Shown here piece by piece: positions 1 to 7,831 of a DNA stretch of 64,000 bases. Each line of letters begins with the position of its first letter. The first letter of the stretch is position 1. The translations under genes were made by a program, and so were the position numbers. The DNA is from Palsa-883 sp963847615 (lineage in GTDB: Bacteria; Pseudomonadota; Alphaproteobacteria; Acetobacterales; Acetobacteraceae): NCBI GenBank assembly GCA_963847615.1, contig CAWKAN010000020.1, forward strand, positions 310,001 through 374,000, read 5' to 3'. Under the pieces are notes generated by a model. That model worked only from the letters and a program-made list of their open reading frames with translations, did no database searches and was not told the DNA's origin.

Positions 1-190
1 GCCAGAAGTCGGGGTCGAAGAAGCGCCGGTGCACCACGCCCGCGCCGGCACCCGGGCCGCCATGCAGGAACAGCACCGGCCGGCCGCGCGGATTGCCGAC
101 CTGCTCCCAGTACATGACATGGCCGGCCGAGAGCGGAAGGTATCCGGTCTCGAACGGGCCGATCTCGGGAAACAGGTCGCCGCGTGGCAT
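1..190 (-). CDS. pip: Proline iminopeptidase (alpha/beta hydrolase), partial
   Basis: N-terminal 63 residues of a gene running off the left edge. The translation starts MPRGDLFPEIGPFETGYLPL and continues into an alpha/beta-hydrolase oxyanion loop, HGGPGAG. The following G-V-V-H-R-R-F-F-D-P stretch fits the proline iminopeptidase pattern (HGGPG followed by a region ending in FDP). The family cleaves N-terminal proline from peptides in the cytoplasm. The catalytic Ser, Asp and His lie outside the window, so activity cannot be judged. The ATG at 188-190 is the natural start. The gene is divergent from the DUF423 gene. Confidence 0.8.
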   Translation of the reverse strand, partial: MPRGDLFPEIGPFETGYLPLSAGHVMYWEQVGNPRGRPVLFLHGGPGAGAGVVHRRFFDPDFW

Positions 191-285
191 GGGGCGCAAT
201 GCTATAGGCGGCGGGCAGTCGGTGGAACAGGGTTGCGGACACAAGTTTGCCCAGACCCGCGGTGGCAAGATGGAGGGCGGAGGCA

Positions 286-663
286 ATGCGGCGCACATGG
301 ATCGGCCTCGGGTCGCTGGCCGGGCTCGGCGCGGTGATGATGGCGGCGGTGGCGGCGCACCTGGTGGCGGAGAGCGCCGAGCCGCGCGCGCGCGAGATGC
401 TGCGCAGCGCCATCCAGATGCAGGGGTGGCACGCCCTGGCGTTGCTGGCCTGCGGCCTGTGGGCCGAGCGCGTCGCCCGCCGGGCCGCCCGCCTGGCCAA
501 TTGGGCCGGCGCGGCCTTCACCGCCGGGATCGTGCTGTTCTGTGGCTCGATCTACGCGCAGGTGCTCGCCGGCCTGCACGTCACGATGCTGGCCCCGGTG
601 GGCGGGACGCTGCTGATGCTGGGCTGGGCGCTGCTCGGCGCCTCGGCGCTGTGGGCGCGCTGA
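286..663 (+). CDS. DUF423 family small membrane protein
   Basis: 125-residue protein with about four hydrophobic segments, fitting the DUF423 (YwdK-like) inner-membrane family, whose function is unknown. Conserved-looking elements are the first helix with a glycine-rich turn, an A-A-H-L segment (family pattern G-A-H) and the later W-H-A-L-A-L-L helix. An in-frame TTG lies upstream at 247. The ATG at 286 is preferred because a GGAGGC-type ribosome site sits just before it and the membrane helix then starts near the N-terminus. Confidence 0.75.
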   Translation: MRRTWIGLGSLAGLGAVMMAAVAAHLVAESAEPRAREMLRSAIQMQGWHALALLACGLWAERVARRAARLANWAGAAFTAGIVLFCGSIYAQVLAGLHVTMLAPVGGTLLMLGWALLGASALWAR

Positions 664-837
664 GCGGCGCGGTTGATTGCCTTTGGCGCGCCGCCGCCGG
701 TCGTGCCACGATCCGGCGCGCGGCTGCTGCGGGGATGACGGGGATGACCCTGCGGGATTCAGCATGAAGCGGTCGGTCCGGATGGCGCCAGCCGGTGCCA
801 ACCCGCGCGGCCGCCGGCCGGCTGGCGGCGATTGGCG

Positions 838-1533
838 GTGACCCCCCGGGCAACGCCGCCCGAGGCCGCCCGGACGGTGCTGGTGTGGGACCTACCGACG
901 CGGCTGTTCCACTGGCTCACCGTCGTGCTGGTGCCGGCGGTCTACGTCACCGCGCGCCTCGATTGGATGGACTGGCACGGCTTCGCCGGAACGGCCCTGC
1001 TCGCCCTGCTGCTGTTCCGCCTGGCCTGGGGGTTCCTCGGCAGCGAGACCGCCCGCTTCGCCGGCTTCCTGGCCGCCCCGCGCGTCGCCCTGCGGCATCT
1101 CGCGCGGCTGTTCCGCCGCGAGCCCGACGCGCAGATCGGCCACAACCCGGCCGGCGGCTGGATGGTGCTGCTGCTGCTGGCCCTGCTGCTCGGCGAGGCG
1201 CTGACCGGCATCGTGGTCAACAACGATGTCGCCGACCAGGGGCGGCTGACGGCGCTGCTGCCGGCGTGGCTCGCCGACCTGATCACCGACCTGCACGCAA
1301 TGCTGTGGCAGGCACTGCTCGCCGCCGTGGCGCTGCACCTGGCGGCGATCGCGATCTACGCGATGGCGAAAGGACACCACCTGCTGCGCCCGATGCTGAC
1401 CGGGCGCAAGCAGCTTCCCGCAGCGGGCCCGCCGCCGCGCGTCACCCCGCCGCGCATCGCCTCCTTGGCGCTGGCTTTGGGCGTGTTCGCCGGCAGCGCC
1501 GTTGCGGCGGCGCTGCTGGCGAACTTCCTTTGA
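838..1533 (+). CDS. Cytochrome b561 / Ni-hydrogenase b-type family protein
   Basis: About 231 residues, predicted di-haem membrane cytochrome b. The N-terminal VWDLPTRLFHW signature carries a haem-ligand His at the start of the first helix. Further histidines occur in H-G-F-A-G, H-A-M-L-W-Q and V-A-L-H-L, inside hydrophobic helices, as expected for the b561-type quinol-oxidising cytochrome b family. These proteins pass electrons between quinol and a partner redox protein in the inner membrane. No partner gene is adjacent; the convergent neighbour is a CHRD protein. The start could be GTG 838 or TTG 832; neither has a strong ribosome site. Confidence 0.78.
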   Translation: MTPRATPPEAARTVLVWDLPTRLFHWLTVVLVPAVYVTARLDWMDWHGFAGTALLALLLFRLAWGFLGSETARFAGFLAAPRVALRHLARLFRREPDAQIGHNPAGGWMVLLLLALLLGEALTGIVVNNDVADQGRLTALLPAWLADLITDLHAMLWQALLAAVALHLAAIAIYAMAKGHHLLRPMLTGRKQLPAAGPPPRVTPPRIASLALALGVFAGSAVAAALLANFL

Positions 1534-1540
1534 CCGCCGC

Positions 1541-1996
1541 TCAGCCCTTCGGCGGCATCACCTGGCCGCGGATCTCGCCGGCCGGATGGTCCTTGCTGTG
1601 CACATTGATGTACCAGTTGCCGGCCATGAACTGCGCGGCCTGCTCCGGCGTCAGCGTGGCCTCGCCGGTGATCGGGTTGGCCGGCGCCTCGCCGTGTTTC
1701 GAGAGCCAGATCGCCACCGGCCCGTTCTTGCCCTCGGCGGCCGGGCCATGGAAGTGGGCCATGGTGGCGGGGCTGGACAGCCCGCTGACGGTCACCGACC
1801 AGGTCACCTGCCGCGAGCCCGGATCATAGGTGAGGCTCGCCGTGCCGCTGCCGGACGTCTGCACCGGCGGCACCTCCTGCGCCCCGGTCAGGGGCACGCT
1901 GAACGACATCGGCGCCGCCAGTGCGACGGCCGTCGACCCGATCAACGTAAGCGGCGCCAGGGCCAGCACGGCCCGGCGCGAAATTCCTGTGGGCAT
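1541..1996 (-). CDS. CHRD domain-containing exported protein
   Basis: 151 residues. The N-terminus (MPTGISRRAVLALAPLTLIG, then A-V-A-L-A-A) is a signal peptide with an S-R-R motif that may be Tat-type. The mature part is a CHRD domain: L-T-G-A-Q-E-V-P-P near residue 36, V-T-V-S-G-L, A-H-F-H-G-P-A, and the C-terminal W-Y-I-N-V-H-S-K-D-H-P-A-G-E-I-R-G-Q motif. CHRD domains occur in chordin and in bacterial periplasmic proteins; the molecular role is unknown. It is convergent with the cytochrome b gene, 7 bp away. Confidence 0.85.
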   Translation of the reverse strand: MPTGISRRAVLALAPLTLIGSTAVALAAPMSFSVPLTGAQEVPPVQTSGSGTASLTYDPGSRQVTWSVTVSGLSSPATMAHFHGPAAEGKNGPVAIWLSKHGEAPANPITGEATLTPEQAAQFMAGNWYINVHSKDHPAGEIRGQVMPPKG

Positions 1997-2219
1997 TGTC
2001 CCCCTCCCTCTAGGTTAAGACTTTACCATCATAGGCGTTTCGCGCGGCGCAGGCGAACGCGTTCTTGCCGGGAGCGCAAGATTGGGCAACGCCCACTAAT
2101 TGCCGCTTCGAAATGCGCCCTGGCCAGGCTGCGTCGTTCCATTCCAGGTGCACTGGGTCGCCCATCAATCCTGATGGCGACCCATCAGGCTGAAGGCGCC
2201 ACCGCGCGGCAAGCACGTC

Positions 2220-2408
2220 AAGCAAGTAATCAAGCGGACACAGAGTTGCACAGAGTGTCCACAGAGTTGCACAGAGAAAGCAAATGGCGCTGCGCGCGAG
2301 GTATTCCGATCTGTACATTCGGCATCAGCACGAAGCGCCAATAAATACTTCTCTGTGCAACTCTGTGGACACTCGGTGCAACTCTGTGTCCGCTTGATTA
2401 CTTGCTTT
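2220..2408. repeat. 60-bp inverted repeat with 69-bp loop
   Basis: A segment at 2220-2279 is repeated in inverse orientation at 2349-2408 with about one mismatch. Each arm contains two CACAGAGTTGCACAGAG-like blocks. The resulting fold would be a very long hairpin. It lies in the 690-bp non-coding gap between the CHRD and LysM genes. No protein-coding gene was recognised in that gap. Confidence 0.85.
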
Positions 2409-2412
2409 CCCG

Positions 2413-2468
2413 CGTTGCCGCGTTGCCGCGTTGCCGCGTTGCCGCGTTGCCGCGTTGCCGCGTTGCCG
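2413..2468. repeat. 8-bp microsatellite (CGTTGCCG x7)
   Basis: Seven perfect head-to-tail copies of CGTTGCCG directly follow the right arm of the long inverted repeat. A perfect 8-bp satellite is likely to vary in copy number. It is not in a recognised gene. Confidence 0.95.
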
Positions 2469-2688
2469 CCGATTCCCGAAAGACCAATGTGGGCAGCCCA
2501 GGCACGCCGCCTTCCCATCACCCCCTCAAGACAAAGCGGCTCCGGCTTAGCTCGGCGTCTCAAGGGCGTCAGGCGGGGCAACCCTCCGGCGGGTTTCAGA
2601 GCTTGCCCCGGCGAAGGTCGGGGGCGGAACCGTGCCCTTGCTTCCTGCATGATTGCGGAGCCGGACGCGTGATCCTAGGCTGATCGCG

Positions 2689-3747
2689 ATGTCCGATCCA
2701 AGCCCCACCCCCGATCGCACGCGGTCGGTCCGCACGCTGCTGCTGGGCGCGCTGGCGGTGCTCGCGCTGGCCAGTGTCGGCATGTTCGTGGTGGAGACAT
2801 TCCTGCTGCCGTCGCCGACGCCGGCCCCGCCGGCGGCTGCACCCACGGCGGCTCCGGCCCAGGCGGTGACCGCACCGGCGCCGCCCCCGGCCGCGCCGAT
2901 CCCGCCCAGTTTCGACATCGTGCGGATCGACCCGCAGGGCGGCGCGGTGATCGCCGGACGCGCCCAGCCCGGCGCCGAGGTCTCGGTCCGCTCCGACGGG
3001 GTCGAGATCGGCCGCGCCACCGCGGACAGCCAGGGGGCATGGGCGCTGTCGCTCGACCAGAAGCTGCTCCCCGGCTCGCATGCGCTCACGCTGCGCGAGC
3101 ACACGGCGTCCGGCCCGGAGATCGCCAGCGAGGGATCGGTCCTCATGTCGGTGCCGGAGCGCGGCCCGGCCGCGCCGCAGCCGCCGCTCGCGGTGCTGAC
3201 CGCGCCGCAGGCGCCGCCGCGCCTGCTGCAAGGTCCGCCGGGCGAGGGCACCGCGAAGCCCGGGCAGCTCGGCCTGGGCGCGTTGGAATACGACGAGCAC
3301 GGCGACATGCGCCTGTCCGGCACTGCCGCGCCCGACAGCACGGTGCGGCTGTACGCCGACAATCACCCGATCGGCGAGGCGCATACCGGCAAGGACGGGC
3401 GCTGGAGCCTGGTTCCCGGCGGCGCGGTCGGCGAGGGGGCGCACAAGCTGCGGCTCGACCAGCTCGGCGCGAACGGCAAGGTGACCAAACGGGTGGAGCT
3501 GCCGTTCCGCCGCGAACTGGTGCCGCCCGGCGAGCTGGCGGCGGGGCGCGTCGTCGTGCAGCCGGGCAACAGCCTGTGGCGCATCGCCCACCGGCTGTAC
3601 GGCCGCGGGGTCCGCTACACGGTGATCTACCAGGCCAACCGCGACGAGATCCGCGACCCGAACCTGATCTATCCGGGTCAGGTGTTCGCCGTGCCGGAAG
3701 CCGCCGGCAGCGCGGTGAGCCCGGCCGCGTCCAGCACGTCGAGGTAG
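2689..3747 (+). CDS. LysM peptidoglycan-binding protein with Ig-like repeats
   Basis: 352 residues from ATG 2689. Residues about 17-40 form a single membrane anchor, followed by a proline/alanine-rich linker. Two Ig-like (Big-type) repeats follow, each with a P-G-A-E-V-S-V / P-D-S-T-V-R-L-Y-A-type strand and a G-x-W-x-L motif. The C-terminal part, beginning V-V-V-Q-P-G-N-S-L-W-R-I-A, is a LysM domain ending Y-P-G-Q-V-F-A-V-P. This architecture is common in Rhodospirillales and suggests an inner-membrane-anchored periplasmic protein that touches peptidoglycan. Its last 70 bp overlap the convergent hypothetical gene. An upstream in-frame start at 2653 would add 12 residues and looks less natural. 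Confidence 0.85.
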   Translation: MSDPSPTPDRTRSVRTLLLGALAVLALASVGMFVVETFLLPSPTPAPPAAAPTAAPAQAVTAPAPPPAAPIPPSFDIVRIDPQGGAVIAGRAQPGAEVSVRSDGVEIGRATADSQGAWALSLDQKLLPGSHALTLREHTASGPEIASEGSVLMSVPERGPAAPQPPLAVLTAPQAPPRLLQGPPGEGTAKPGQLGLGALEYDEHGDMRLSGTAAPDSTVRLYADNHPIGEAHTGKDGRWSLVPGGAVGEGAHKLRLDQLGANGKVTKRVELPFRRELVPPGELAAGRVVVQPGNSLWRIAHRLYGRGVRYTVIYQANRDEIRDPNLIYPGQVFAVPEAAGSAVSPAASSTSR

Positions 3748-4148
3748 GGCGCCAGCGTCAGCAGGAAACTGGTCACCGCGCTGACCAGCGCGGTCGCGGT
3801 GATCGGCAGCGCCGCCTTGCACTCGGCCTCCAGCAGCACGCGGTGGTCGGCCGCCAGCCCGATGCGCCAGCCCTCCGGCAATGTGGCGGGCAGGCCGCGC
3901 AACAGCGCGAAGCCGGGCGGGCGGTGCGCCGCGTCCGCGCTGCGTGCGCTGCTCGGCACGCGGGCCAGCGGCGCCTGCAGATGCAGCCGCCATTCCGAGT
4001 CGTCGGCCGGCAGCAGCCTGGCATGCACCTTCCGCTCGCGCCACCGGCAGGTGAAGCTCGGCATGGTGTCGGAATGGACGGGCTCCAGCGTGCCGGCGGC
4101 GTCGACGCGGAACGGGCCCAAGGTCAGTGTGGTGTCGTCCAGGCTCAC
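3678..4148 (-). CDS. Hypothetical protein
   Basis: 156 residues, not recognised. The GTG at 4146-4148 is chosen because AGGAGC lies a few bases upstream on this strand and the downstream sequence has normal coding character, with beta-strand-rich segments such as D-D-T-T-L-T-L-G-P-F-R-V-D. The C-terminus has one hydrophobic segment (T-A-L-V-S-A-V-T-S-F-L-L-T-L) that may be a membrane or buried helix. It overlaps the LysM gene tail-to-tail by 70 bp and is divergent from psd. No catalytic motif is visible. Confidence 0.55.
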   Translation of the reverse strand: MSLDDTTLTLGPFRVDAAGTLEPVHSDTMPSFTCRWRERKVHARLLPADDSEWRLHLQAPLARVPSSARSADAAHRPPGFALLRGLPATLPEGWRIGLAADHRVLLEAECKAALPITATALVSAVTSFLLTLAPYLDVLDAAGLTALPAASGTANT

Positions 4149-4239
4149 GGGAAGCTCCTGCCTTCTGGCGCTGCGGGATGCGGTGCGCAGCGAACCGGCA
4201 GCTTGTCCGAGCAAAGTGAAGCATCCATAAACTCGCGGC

Positions 4240-4911
4240 ATGAATATCGCCGAAACTTTCCGCCACAGCTTCGCCCTGCCGCACCCGGCCGGCCGCCCCT
4301 TCATCCTGGGCGGCGCGGCCGCGCTGGTGCTGGGGCTGCTGGTCGGGATCTGGCTGTCCTGGCTCGGGCTGATCTTCACCCTGGCCTGCCTGTATTTCTT
4401 CCGCGACCCCGAGCGGGTGGCGCCGGCGCGGCCCGGCGTGCTGCTGGCGCCGGCCGACGGGCGCGTGGTGGTGGTCGACCTGGCGCAGCCGCCGGGCGAA
4501 CTCGGGCTTGGCGCGACGCTGCGCTGGCGGGTGGGCATCTTCCTCTCGGTGCTTGACGTGCACGTGAACCGCGTGCCGGCGGAGGGCACGGTCAGCCGGA
4601 TCGCCTATCGGCACGGCGCCTTCCTCAGCGCCGCCGCCGACAAGGCGGCGGAGGCGAACGAGCGCAATGCCATCGCCATCCGGCTGGCGGACGGGCAGGA
4701 GATCGCGGTGGTGCAGATCGCCGGGCTGATCGCGCGGCGCATCGTCTGCGACCTGCGCGAGGGCGACGCGGTGCGGGCCGGCGCGCGGTTTGGTATCATC
4801 CGCTTCGGCAGCCGCACCGACCTCTATCTGCCCGAGGGGGTGCGCTCGCTGGTGCAGGAGGGCCAAACCATGATCGGCGGCGAGACGGTGATCGCGGCGC
4901 TGGCGCCATGA
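4240..4911 (+). CDS. psd: Phosphatidylserine decarboxylase
   Basis: 223 residues, the short membrane-associated class. It decarboxylates phosphatidylserine to phosphatidylethanolamine. The key site is F-G-S-R near residue 191, where the glycine-serine bond is self-cleaved to give the pyruvoyl-carrying alpha chain. Supporting motifs are F-F-R-D-P-E-R, A-P-A-D-G-R-V and D-V-H-V-N-R. Two hydrophobic helices lie at about residues 20-55. The next gene, pssA, makes its substrate and overlaps it by four bases (ATGA), so the two form a coupled phosphatidylethanolamine operon. Confidence 0.95.
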   Translation: MNIAETFRHSFALPHPAGRPFILGGAAALVLGLLVGIWLSWLGLIFTLACLYFFRDPERVAPARPGVLLAPADGRVVVVDLAQPPGELGLGATLRWRVGIFLSVLDVHVNRVPAEGTVSRIAYRHGAFLSAAADKAAEANERNAIAIRLADGQEIAVVQIAGLIARRIVCDLREGDAVRAGARFGIIRFGSRTDLYLPEGVRSLVQEGQTMIGGETVIAALAP

Positions 4912-5936
4912 CCGGCGCGCCGCAGGGCGACGCGGCGCACGGTCCCGCGTCCCAAGGCGCTGCGGCCCAGGGCGCTGCGGCCCAGGGTCCCCTGTCCCCG
5001 GACGGCGCGAAGCAGGGCGGCGCGAGCCGGAGCGGTGCCTCCCGGGCCGGCCTCGGCCCAGCCGACGCAGGCCGCGGCGACGACCGGGGACGGGTCTCGC
5101 CGATGCGCCTGCTGCAGCGGCGGCTGCGTCCGCGGCCTCGCCCGCGCTTCAAGGGCCCGTCGTTCAACCGGCTGGTGCCCAACATCATGACGCTGATCGG
5201 CCTGTGCGCCGGGCTGACCGGCATGCGCTACGCCCTGGAGGGGCGGTTCGGCGCCGCGGTCGTGGCGATCTGCGTGGCCGGCGCGATCGACGGGCTGGAC
5301 GGGCGGCTGGCGCGCATGCTGAAGGCGACCTCGCGCTTCGGCGCCGAGTTCGACAGCCTGGCGGATTTCCTGTGTTTCGGCGTGGCGCCGGCCTTCGTGC
5401 TGTACCTGTGGTCGCTGGACCGGGCCGGCGCGTTCGGCTTCATCCCGTGCATGATGTTCGCGGTGTGCATGGCGTTGCGCCTGGCGCGCTTCAACGCCGC
5501 GCTGGATAGTGCCCCCGGCCCGGCCTACGCCTACAATTTCTTCACCGGCGTGCCCGCCCCGGCCGGCGCGGGGCTGGTGCTGTTGCCGCTGTTCGTCGGG
5601 CTGGAGGCGCGCAAGCTCGGCTGGAACTGGCTGCTGACCATCGCAGCCCACCCGCTGCTATGCGCCCTGGTGCTGGTCGGCGTCGCGCTGCTGCTGGTTT
5701 CCACCCTGCCGGTGTGGAGCTTCAAGAACTTCAAGATCCCGGCTGAATACGTGCTGCCGACGTTCCTCGGCGTGGGGGTGTTCGTGGCGCTGCTGGTGGC
5801 CGACCCCTGGGCGGCGCTGGCGGCGGGCGGGCTGATCTATGCCGGCATGCTGCCGTTCAGCGTGCGCAGCTTCCGCCGACTGAAGCGCGAGGCGGAGGCG
5901 ATGCGCGAGCCGCCGGATCACGCCCAGGCGGGGTGA
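4908..5936 (+). CDS. pssA: CDP-diacylglycerol--serine O-phosphatidyltransferase
   Basis: 342 residues. It makes phosphatidylserine from CDP-diacylglycerol and serine in the inner membrane. The CDP-alcohol phosphatidyltransferase signature DGxxAR(8x)GxxxDxxxD is complete, running from D131 (D-G-R-L-A-R) to G145, D149 and D153. Several membrane helices follow. The first ~65 residues are a low-complexity Ala/Gly/Gln tail with a repeated Q-G-A-A-A unit, absent from typical homologues. The ATGA overlap with psd supports the upstream start, but M66 would match the usual family N-terminus. Confidence 0.95.
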   Translation: MTGAPQGDAAHGPASQGAAAQGAAAQGPLSPDGAKQGGASRSGASRAGLGPADAGRGDDRGRVSPMRLLQRRLRPRPRPRFKGPSFNRLVPNIMTLIGLCAGLTGMRYALEGRFGAAVVAICVAGAIDGLDGRLARMLKATSRFGAEFDSLADFLCFGVAPAFVLYLWSLDRAGAFGFIPCMMFAVCMALRLARFNAALDSAPGPAYAYNFFTGVPAPAGAGLVLLPLFVGLEARKLGWNWLLTIAAHPLLCALVLVGVALLLVSTLPVWSFKNFKIPAEYVLPTFLGVGVFVALLVADPWAALAAGGLIYAGMLPFSVRSFRRLKREAEAMREPPDHAQAG

Positions 5937-5940
5937 GCGA

Positions 5941-6240
5941 AGCAAGGTCGGGGCTCCGCCCCGAACCCCGCCAGGGGGCTTTGCCCCCTGGACCCCCACC
6001 AGAGGCAGCGGCCTCTGGACTCCATGACTGGGCGTGTGGGGAGGGGAACGGGGCGTAGGGGCTGGGCGTTGGTGCCGGCCGTCATGACGGCCGGCACCAA
6101 CGCCCAGCCCCTACGCCCCGTTCCCCTCCCCACACGCCCAGTGAAGGGTTCCAAGGGCTCCGCCCTTGGCGGGGTTCACAATAGTCCCATGGGGGCAGCG
6201 GCCCTTGGTGGGGTCTGGGGCGAAGCCCCGGCCTTGCTTC
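5941..6240. repeat. Modular palindrome element, copy 1
   Basis: Starts with AGCAAGG and ends with CCTTGCTT. Left hairpins are GGGGCTCCGCCCC, GGGGGCTTTGCCCCC and AGAGGCAGCGGCCTCT. A long perfect central stem follows around CCGTCATGACGG near 6083. The right side has GGGCTCCGCCC-type hairpins. One right-hand module is degenerate, reading 'cacaatagtcccatggggg'. It fills the gap between pssA and tRNA-Pro and encodes no plausible protein. Confidence 0.9.
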
Positions 6241-6319
6241 AGTTCGCCCGATCGCCTCGCGAAGCTGCACAACCCGCCTTGCCGGGGGCACGCGGCGCCG
6301 CTATATGCCGCGGCTCGGT

Positions 6320-6397
6320 CGGAGTGTAGCTCAGCCTGGTAGAGCACTGTGTTCGGGACGCAGGGGCCGGAGGTTCGAAATCCTCTCACTCCGACCA
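6320..6397 (+). tRNA. tRNA-Pro(CGG), attL of the genomic island
   Basis: Acceptor arms CGGAGTG and CACTCCG pair, followed by A and an encoded CCA. The D-arm is GCTCAGCCTGGTAGAGC. The anticodon arm is CTGTG-TTCGGGA-CGCAG with anticodon CGG, reading proline CCG codons. The T-arm reads GGAGG-TTCGAAAT-CCTCT, so the T-loop has eight bases instead of seven. The partial copy at 14115-14163 has TTCGAAT, the normal seven. The extra A may be a real defect or a sequence error. Confidence 0.9.
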
Positions 6398-6419
6398 GTT
6401 GAAATCGATCGTCTGACGG

Positions 6420-7060
6420 TCAGGCCCGATACAGCAGCACCGGAATGTCGGGGCGAAAGCGCAGCAGAACGTCGATGTCGGCGACGTTGCCGCTGACCAG
6501 GACAGCGCCATGCTCTCCGGCGCACAGAAAAATCAGCGCGTCGTTCAGCAACCGGCGCCGGCTCTCCCGCTGTTGCTCTGCCGCGCCGGACTCGAGGGTG
6601 TTTCTGGGTCGCGCCAGGCCGAATTGGGTGCGCGCCAGCATGCCCGCCAGCATTCCGGCTTCGGCCCATGCGGCGGGGCCTGGGGCGCGCATGTCCAGGG
6701 CGCTAATTCCGTGCAGCAGGCCCAGCAGCGGCGTACAAAGCGCGCGGTCGTCGCGTGGGTTGGATCCATGATCCCCGCGCTGATGGCAATCTCCGCGACC
6801 GCCACCGCGCAATGGAGCACCGACCGCGCCTCGACCAAGGCGTGGATCGGTGGCGGGATCTTGTTCTGCAGCCGGTGCACATAGACCGTGGTGTCCAGCA
6901 TCAGCGGCAGATCGGCCGGCAGCGCCGCTGGATCGAAGGGCAGGGCGCTGTCGTGCCGCCGAGGGAACGGCCTTGTGTGGCGGTCCGGGTCGTGCAGCAG
7001 CGCCAGGGCGCCGGCGGTCAGGCGGCGTGAACCGGGCACCGCAGCGCCGCCCCGCGGCAT
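6420..7060 (-). pseudogene. PIN-domain toxin, frameshifted
   Basis: The N-terminal half reads from ATG 7060. It contains M-L-D-T-T-V-Y-V-H, the first acidic strand of a PIN RNase, and V-A-V-A-E-I, with the second acidic residue. Near 6730-6750 the frame shifts. The C-terminal half then continues with L-L-N-D-A-L-I-F-L-C-A (catalytic Asp) and V-L-V-S-G-N-V-A-D-I-D-V-L (last acidic site), ending L-L-Y-R-A. All PIN acidic positions are present, so one base change would restore an intact ~213-residue VapC-like toxin. Its ATG overlaps the antitoxin stop (TGATG). PIN toxins cleave RNA. Confidence 0.7.
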
Positions 7061-7386
7061 CAAACGGCGAGTTCGAAATCGTCCGGCAGCGTCACGTGCG
7101 TCTCGGCCCACCATGCCTTGAACCGATCCGGTGCTGCCGCGACCGCGAGCGACGCATTCACGACATCGGAGGGGTTGGTCAGCCCGAGCCTCGCCGCAGC
7201 CGCGCGCATCACGCCGGGATCGACCCGCACGCTGATTCGCTGTGACCGCATGCCCGTCACCGCGCCGGCCAGTCGCAGCTCGGCGAGCGCCGCGGCGACG
7301 TGCCGGTCGATGCGTTTGCCACTTGTGCCGGCGCCGGCGGTGGCCTGGCGCCGGATGGTCTGACCCGGCCGGTTGGTCGCTGGCAT
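7060..7386 (-). CDS. Probable antitoxin of the PIN toxin
   Basis: 108 residues, translationally coupled to the downstream PIN gene by a TGATG overlap. The basic N-terminus is followed by S-Q-R-I-S-V-R-V-D-P and a helical segment, L-G-L-T-N-P-S-D-V-V-N-A-S-L, which resembles a ribbon-helix-helix DNA-binding fold. The C-terminal tail (F-K-A-W-W-A-E-T) would be the toxin-binding part. The family is inferred from gene order and this fold-like pattern. With the toxin frameshifted, it may now act alone as an autoregulator or immunity factor. Confidence 0.6.
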   Translation of the reverse strand: MPATNRPGQTIRRQATAGAGTSGKRIDRHVAAALAELRLAGAVTGMRSQRISVRVDPGVMRAAAARLGLTNPSDVVNASLAVAAAPDRFKAWWAETHVTLPDDFELAV

Positions 7387-7432
7387 GCCATCCTCCTGAT
7401 GTCCGACATGATGCTAGGCTGGTGTATGACAT

Positions 7433-7717
7433 TTGTCCAGGAGCGTACGGCATAAGACATGGTTGATGCGCCGGATCATGCTCGGATTCCTGCTCCGTCC
7501 TCATGCGGCGGTCACCAAGTACGCCGCGGCGCGGGCCAAGCTCGCCGACGTGACGCCGCACGTGCTCCGGCACACCAAAGTCACCTGGATGCGGCAGGGT
7601 GGCGTCGATCCCTGGAAGGCGGCGGGTCTTGTCGGGATGACGGTCGAGATGGTCCAGCAGGTCTATGGCCATCACCACCCGGACTATCTCAGGGATGCAG
7701 CTCGCGCGCTCGGATGA
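7433..7717 (+). pseudogene. Tyrosine recombinase (integrase), C-terminal fragment
   Basis: Only the last ~75 residues of a tyrosine recombinase are recognisable. T-P-H-V-L-R-H-T carries the catalytic H-x-x-R pair, Y-G-H-H-H-P the second catalytic His, and the Tyr of H-P-D-Y-L is the likely nucleophile. The N-terminal arm-binding and core-binding domains and the first catalytic Arg are missing. The upstream stretch to 7433 does not look like integrase. It is probably the remnant of the enzyme that inserted the tRNA-Pro island. Confidence 0.75.
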
Positions 7718-7831
7718 TGCCGTGGGTAGCGGCTCAAATTGAATGCCGGCTCTCGACCCGGAGCAGACCTTGGCGTCTATGTGGCCGCTCGCCGATTGCG
7801 TTCGGTCAACCCCGCCTGGACAGCACAGCGG

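Noticed and set aside
2010..2318. Small minus-strand gene in the CHRD-LysM gap
   Set aside because: Half of it is translation of the long inverted repeat; no ribosome site or family match.
6545..7678. 377-residue minus-strand protein
   Set aside because: Only the part from 7060 down resembles a PIN domain. The upstream part is antisense to the antitoxin and integrase fragment.
7740..7831. Promoter or small RNA between the integrase fragment and the helicase
   Set aside because: No recognisable hairpin, box pair or conserved motif was seen.
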